Shown here piece by piece: positions 6,386-9,498 of a DNA stretch of 9,498 bases (position 1 is the stretch's first letter; every line of letters begins with the position of its first letter). The stretch comes from Alphaproteobacteria bacterium (GTDB lineage Bacteria; Pseudomonadota; Alphaproteobacteria; Kiloniellales; J153). Below the pieces are notes generated by a model. The model was not told the DNA's origin, made no database searches, and saw nothing but the letters and a program-made list of their open reading frames with translations. The stretch covers positions 1-9,498 of the forward strand of contig RFLL01000369.1 in assembly GCA_003693905.1 (NCBI GenBank), given 5' to 3'. The translations under genes and the position numbers were made by a program.

Positions 6386-6859
6386 GTGACGCAGGTGGCG
6401 GCGCGGGCGCACAGCGGCGGGTTTACCCTGATCGAGATTCTGGTCGTTCTGCTCGTGATGGGGCTTCTGGTCTCGGCGGTGCCGATCGCCTTCAGCCGTA
6501 TCGTACCGACGTTCGAAGCGCGTTCGGCGGCGCGCGAGCTGGCGGCGGTCCTGCGCGAAGCGCGCAGCCGGGCGGTACGCGACAATCGCGAAACGACGCT
6601 CGTCGTCGATACGCAAGCCAAGGCCTACAGCCTCGATGGCGATTTGCAGGCTGCGCTCGATCCCGATCTCGACGTCTCGATGGTGGCGGCGCAATCCGAA
6701 CGCCTCGGCGACGCCGCAGCGGCGATCCGCTTCTATCCCGACGGGACCGCGACCGGGGGACGGATCACCCTGGAGCGCAACCACCGCGCCTATCACGTCA
6801 TCGTCGATTGGCTGACCGGCCGGGTGCGACTTGTGGAGCAGAACGGCAATGCGCGCTGA
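6386..6859 (+). CDS. gspH: Minor pseudopilin GspH
   Basis: This 157-residue prepilin-like protein carries a 12-residue leader ending S-G-G, then FTLIEILVVLLVMGLLVSAVP with the glutamate at +5 (residue 17). The body is mainly the GspH/FimT pattern: ARELAAVLREARSRAVRDNRETTLVVDTQ, then strands with FYPDGTATGGRITLE and a C-terminal VIVDWLTGRVRLVE. GspH is a minor subunit near the pseudopilus tip. The GTG at 6386 is preceded by TAGGGATCG and lies six bases after the gspG stop; no alternative ATG precedes the prepilin motif. The 3' end overlaps gspI by 11 bases. The alternative name FimT/PilU would apply only in a type IV pilus locus. Confidence 0.93.
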   Translation: MTQVAARAHSGGFTLIEILVVLLVMGLLVSAVPIAFSRIVPTFEARSAARELAAVLREARSRAVRDNRETTLVVDTQAKAYSLDGDLQAALDPDLDVSMVAAQSERLGDAAAAIRFYPDGTATGGRITLERNHRAYHVIVDWLTGRVRLVEQNGNAR

Positions 6860-7274
6860 CGATCTCGGTGTGATGACGCGGCGGCTGCGGCGTCGGCGAT
6901 CGGACGGCGGCTTCACGCTGCTGGAGGTGATCGTCGCCTTCACGATCTTGGCCTTCGCCATGACCGCCCTGTCACGGGCTTTTTCGGGTGGTCTGCGGGG
7001 GCTCGAGGCGGCCGGGACCCGGGCCGCGGCGGTGCAGTACGCGCGCTCGAAACTGGATGAGGTCGGAATGACCGTACCCCTCGAAGAAGGCGAGCACACC
7101 GGCACGTTCGCCGACGGCACGCCGTGGACGGTGACCATCGGCCCGTTGCCCGGGGGCGGGGAGGAGGATCTTCTGACCTCCGAAGTTTTGGCTTACCGGG
7201 TTCAGGTCACGGTGCCGGTCGATCGGCAGCGGCCGGTGACCCTGACCACGGTGCGTCTGGGACCGATCGAATGA
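6849..7274 (+). CDS. gspI: Minor pseudopilin GspI
   Basis: This 141-residue prepilin carries an unusually arginine-rich 21-residue leader ending SDGG, then FTLLEVIVAFTILAFAMTALSRAF with the glutamate at +5 (residue 26). After the hydrophobic helix comes the GspI hallmark AVQYARSKLDEVG, which matches the A-x-x-A-R-S-K-L-(D/E) region of the family, and then WTVTIGP and YRVQVTVPV strands. GspI forms the tip complex with GspJ and GspK, its mature helix supporting the other two. ATG 6849 lies inside the 3' end of gspH (overlap 11 bases) with GGAG about 10 bases upstream; ATG 6873 would shorten the leader to 13 residues. The stop is fused with the gspJ start as ATGA. Confidence 0.93.
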   Translation: MRADDLGVMTRRLRRRRSDGGFTLLEVIVAFTILAFAMTALSRAFSGGLRGLEAAGTRAAAVQYARSKLDEVGMTVPLEEGEHTGTFADGTPWTVTIGPLPGGGEEDLLTSEVLAYRVQVTVPVDRQRPVTLTTVRLGPIE

Positions 7275-7984
7275 GTGCGCCTGCATCTTTCGCAACCCCG
7301 GCTCTGCCCGGCGGCCCCCGGCATGGAACCGGCGCCAGCCGTGGCTTTACGTTGATCGAGATGCTGGTTGCGTTGACCCTGGCCGGTCTGGTCTCGGTCG
7401 CTCTGCTCGGCGGGCTGCGATTCGGCACCCGGGTGTGGCAGGCCGGGGATGCCAAGGCCGAGGCGCAGGCCGAGATCGAGGCCATCCAGGGTCTGCTGCG
7501 TCGTCACATCACCCAGGCCGTGATGCCCGAGCCAGTGGCACCGGTCAGCGGCACGCTGCCTGCCTTCATCGGCACATCGGATCGGTTGCACATCGTCTCG
7601 ATCGTGCCCGCCCACGTTGGCGTCGGCGGTTTGTACCGGATCGAGATCGCCGTGCGCGAGGGGCCGGACGGGAACAGGCGTCTTGAATTGTTGTGGCGTC
7701 TTTACCGGCCGAACCAGGTGCGCGAACTCGACGACATGCCGGAGGCGCAGGAAACCCCGGTCGGCGGGCGGCGGATTCTCCTCGACGACGTGCGCGAGGC
7801 CGCATTCGCCTACTACGGCCAGCGCGACGGCACCGATCGGCCGGAATGGCACGAAGAGTGGGACGGCCGCATGGGATTGCCGGCACTGATCGCCCTGCGC
7901 CTGAAGTTTGCGACCGGACGGGGCCGGCAGTGGCCGGAGTTTGTCGTCCAGCCGCGCCTGGCCCGCGTGGAGCAGGACCGATGA
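7271..7984 (+). CDS. gspJ: Minor pseudopilin GspJ
   Basis: This 237-residue prepilin has a 25-residue leader ending ASRG, then FTLIEMLVALTLAGLVSVALLGGL with the glutamate at +5 (residue 30). The family body follows: RFGTRVWQAGDAKAEAQAEIEAIQGLLRR, a region with RLHIVSIVPAH, LELLWRLYRPN, VREAAFAYYGQRDG and WDGRMGLPALIALRLKF. GspJ is a minor subunit of the pseudopilus tip. The ATG at 7271 overlaps the gspI stop by four bases (ATGA). The stop at 7982-7984 again overlaps an ATG (7981), but no pseudopilin follows; the next gene is convergent and ends 20 bases away. The leader is longer than the 6-12 residues common in the family. Sequence is otherwise complete. Confidence 0.94.
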   Translation: MSAPASFATPALPGGPRHGTGASRGFTLIEMLVALTLAGLVSVALLGGLRFGTRVWQAGDAKAEAQAEIEAIQGLLRRHITQAVMPEPVAPVSGTLPAFIGTSDRLHIVSIVPAHVGVGGLYRIEIAVREGPDGNRRLELLWRLYRPNQVRELDDMPEAQETPVGGRRILLDDVREAAFAYYGQRDGTDRPEWHEEWDGRMGLPALIALRLKFATGRGRQWPEFVVQPRLARVEQDR

Positions 7985-8004
7985 CCGCCGGCGCCGATCG
8001 TGGC

Positions 8005-8700
8005 TCAGCCCGGGTTCGGGGCCTCGTCGACGAAGCGCACGCCGACCTTGTCGCCGTGGCGCCAGCACACCCGGCAGGCGTGGCGTTCGCCCGATTGCAG
8101 GCGCAGGGTGAACGTGGCCGGCAGATGCAGGTACTCGGTCGGTCGCAATGCGGCACCTCCGGGCGACATGTTGAGAATCAGGCAGTCGGTGACGAAGGTC
8201 GCGTTGTGGGCCACGATCTGCCCCGCCTTCAGCGTCCGTTTGCGCAGGTGGCGGCGGCGGCCGAGCTCAGGAGGCTGCGCCGGTCCGGCGGGGCCTTCGG
8301 GCGCTTCGTTGGTCTCGGAATCGACGTTGGCCGCGCTCGCCCGGGCATGGCGGATCGCGGCGTCGATCCCGGCTGCCAGCTCGGCCCGGGTGAAGGGCTT
8401 GACCAGGAAATTCTCGGTGCCGAACCCCGGATCCTCGCCGGTGAAGGTCTTGGCGACGATTCCCGACTGGAACAGCACCGGAGCCGCGACTTCGACCCGG
8501 CGCAGGCGGTTGAGAACTTCGTAGCCGTCGATGTCGGGCAGCATGACGTCGAGCAGCACGAGATCGAAGTCGTCCCGGCGCGCCAGTTCGATCGCCTCTT
8601 CGCCATAGGCGGTGGTGATGCATTCGTGGCCCTCGGCGTTCAGCATCTGTTCCACGGCGTGGGCCGTCGAAGCGTCGTCTTCGACCTGGAGAACCCGCAT
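8005..8700 (-). CDS. CtrA-like receiver fused to a PilZ domain
   Basis: This 231-residue protein has two domains. Residues 1-118 are a response-regulator receiver with all key residues: D8/D9 of the acid pocket, D51 as phosphate acceptor in LVLLDVMLPD, S79, and K101 in LVKPF. The start MRVLQVEDD and the segment DLVLLDVMLPDIDGYEVL closely recall the CtrA receiver, including phosphorylation at D51, but the CtrA DNA-binding domain is absent. A linker rich in Ala, Pro and Glu (119-147) leads to a PilZ domain (148-225) with the c-di-GMP contact motifs RxxxR (R149-R153) and NxSxxG (N177, S179, G182) and a terminal GVRF. It is soluble with no signal peptide. It may integrate a phosphorelay with c-di-GMP and act by protein contact. 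ATG 8700 has GGGAGAG six bases upstream; the extension to 8742 lacks support. It is convergent with gspJ and divergent from gspL. Confidence 0.92.
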   Translation of the reverse strand: MRVLQVEDDASTAHAVEQMLNAEGHECITTAYGEEAIELARRDDFDLVLLDVMLPDIDGYEVLNRLRRVEVAAPVLFQSGIVAKTFTGEDPGFGTENFLVKPFTRAELAAGIDAAIRHARASAANVDSETNEAPEGPAGPAQPPELGRRRHLRKRTLKAGQIVAHNATFVTDCLILNMSPGGAALRPTEYLHLPATFTLRLQSGERHACRVCWRHGDKVGVRFVDEAPNPG

Positions 8701-8762
8701 CTCGGTCTCTCCCGCAGGGCGTTTCGTGGTGGTTCCGGTCAAGTATTGCCCGGATCATCTGG

Positions 8763-8792
8763 GAAAATTGTTAAGGAATTGGCACCATGATG
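8763..8792 (+). promoter_or_regulatory. Shared bipartite element, copy 2 (upstream of gspL)
   Basis: This stretch matches 2784-2813 in front of gspE at 22 of 30 positions without a gap. TTGTTAA lies at 8768-8774 and CCATGATG at 8785-8792, the same spacing as in copy 1. It is in the 181-base divergent region between the REC-PilZ gene and gspL, 90 bases upstream of the gspL ATG. It is the most AT-rich spot of that region, so it could also affect the REC-PilZ gene. Between the two blocks this copy has AAGGA, a possible ribosome-binding site for the small frame that starts at 8787. Confidence 0.45.
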
Positions 8793-8885
8793 GAACGATG
8801 GATGCGTCGCGCTGCCGGGCCCCGAAGGGCCGGTCTGCGCGCCCCTGTCGCCATGCTCCGTCAGCGGCAAAGGCATCTTGCATGA
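8787..8885 (+). other. Possible 32-codon leader frame coupled to gspL
   Basis: An open frame starts at the ATGATG of the shared element and ends with a TGA at 8883-8885 that overlaps the gspL ATG as ATGA. AAGGA lies about nine bases before the start. The predicted peptide (MMERWMRRAAGPRRAG...) is strongly arginine-rich and matches no family I recognise. In the same frame ATG 8853 would give a 10-residue version. The arrangement mirrors the frame before gspE. A bulged GC stem (8815-8823 with 8827-8833) lies within it. Without comparative data it could be chance. Confidence 0.25.
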
Positions 8886-9498
8886 GCACAATGGCCATCA
8901 TACCCGCCTCGTTCCGGCAAGGGGCCGCCCGATTTCTGCGCTGGTGGGGGGCCGAACTGTGGGCCTGCCTCCCGGCCGAGCTGCGCGAAACCGCGCGCCG
9001 GGGCCGCCAGCGCCTGGTGGTCGAAATCACCGAATCCAAGGCCACCTTTTCGGAAGCCCGCGGCAAGCACCTGAAACGCCTGGGTGCGGTGACCCTGGAA
9101 TCCGGGAAATCCGGAGATGGCGCCGCCGCAGGCAATGAGGGCGCCGATGCTCAGCGGGCCATGGTGGCGCGCATCATCGACAATGCCGGCATGCGTTCGG
9201 CCCAGGTTGCGCTGCGTCTGCCGCGCGGCCAGGTGCTGCGCCGCGTGGTCGACCTGCCGGCCGCGGCGGCGGAAAACCTGCGCGAAGTGCTCGGCTTCGA
9301 GATGGACCGCCACACGCCGTTCAAGGCGCAGGAGGTCTATTACGATTACCGGGTCAAGGAAGTCGACCCGCAGCGCAAGCGCCTCAAGGTGGATCTGGTG
9401 GTCATTCCTCGCGGCGTCGTCGACCGCATGGTCCGGATCGCCGAAGCCTGGGGCCTTGATCTCGACGTGGTCGAAGTGACCGGCGGTGACAGCGGCGA
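8882..9498 (+). CDS. gspL: Type II secretion protein GspL (PilN/PilM-like), N-terminal part
   Basis: The gene runs off the right edge after 205 complete codons. The cytoplasmic part shows a tryptophan-rich start (FLRWWGAELWACLPAELRE), RGRQRLVVEI, a segment around VALRLPRGQVLRRVVDLP (109-126) and the family signature LREVLGFEMDRHTPFKAQ (133-150) with VYYDYRV, then KRLKVDLVVIPRGVVDRM. This matches the GspL form found in alphaproteobacteria, often annotated as PilN-domain or fimbrial assembly protein. GspL links the ATPase GspE to the membrane and to GspM. The membrane helix and periplasmic domain must lie beyond the window. ATG 8882 overlaps the stop of a small upstream frame; ATG 8891 is an alternative three codons in, and no strong ribosome-binding site is visible. 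Gene order predicts gspM next. A stand-alone PilN of a type IV pilus is less likely given the neighbours. Confidence 0.85.
   Translation, partial: MSTMAIIPASFRQGAARFLRWWGAELWACLPAELRETARRGRQRLVVEITESKATFSEARGKHLKRLGAVTLESGKSGDGAAAGNEGADAQRAMVARIIDNAGMRSAQVALRLPRGQVLRRVVDLPAAAAENLREVLGFEMDRHTPFKAQEVYYDYRVKEVDPQRKRLKVDLVVIPRGVVDRMVRIAEAWGLDLDVVEVTGGDSG

Noticed and set aside
2792..7138. Three very long minus-strand frames (2792-4528, 4396-6081, 5834-7138) opposite gspE-gspI
   Set aside because: They are low-complexity, rich in Arg, His, Gln and Ala, with no motif, and are explained by codon bias of the intact gsp genes on the plus strand.
7124..7270. Upstream extension of the gspJ frame
   Set aside because: It is an out-of-frame shadow of gspI; ATG 7271 in the ATGA overlap is followed by the prepilin leader.
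7981..8790. Plus-strand open frame starting in an ATGA overlap with gspJ, a candidate gspK
   Set aside because: It lacks the hydrophobic prepilin helix and every GspK feature, and lies fully antisense to the well-supported REC-PilZ gene. It is an antisense shadow.
8779..8800. TTGGCACC upstream of gspL as a sigma-54 or sigma-70 promoter
   Set aside because: There is no GC pair at the -12 distance for sigma-54, and no -10-like hexamer 16-18 bases downstream for sigma-70.

Overview
The window looks like a chromosomal segment of a GC-rich alphaproteobacterium, perhaps of the Rhodospirillales type. Three things point there: the response regulator at 8005-8700 has a receiver domain very close to that of CtrA (an alphaproteobacterial master regulator), the GspL-like protein at the right edge resembles the alphaproteobacterial form, and nearly all bases are coding with strong G/C third positions. 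The lineage is inferred from family resemblance, not from a marker gene. No rRNA, tRNA, CRISPR array, insertion sequence or phage gene was seen.

Left part, minus strand (1-1634): an ABC importer operon enters from the right. A Tat-exported BMP/PnrA-family substrate-binding protein (234-1229) is followed, after a perfect 15-bp hairpin, by the start of the ABC ATPase gene, which runs off the left edge at its Walker A motif. Upstream of the binding protein is a separate short gene for dodecin, a flavin-storage protein (1425-1634).

Middle and right part, plus strand (1857-9498): a type II secretion system (T2SS) locus. The prepilin peptidase gspO stands alone at 1857-2615, divergent from dodecin. 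After a 305-base gap comes a tight run gspE-F-G-H-I-J (2921-7984): the assembly ATPase, the inner-membrane platform protein, the major pseudopilin and three minor pseudopilins. Four of the five junctions overlap or are 6 bases or less, so this is one operon. Where gspK would normally follow, a convergent minus-strand gene instead encodes a CtrA-like receiver fused to a PilZ (cyclic-di-GMP-binding) domain. Plus-strand T2SS genes resume with a GspL-type protein at 8882, cut by the right edge. gspC, D, K, M and N are not in the window.

Together GspO would process and methylate the GspG/H/I/J prepilins, GspE would power pseudopilus assembly through GspF and GspL, and the REC-PilZ protein may link secretion to phosphorelay and c-di-GMP signals. 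The least expected observation is a bipartite 30-base element, 22 of 30 bases identical with unchanged spacing, found in front of both gspE and gspL. At both sites it sits at the start of a small open frame whose stop codon overlaps the start codon of the T2SS gene.
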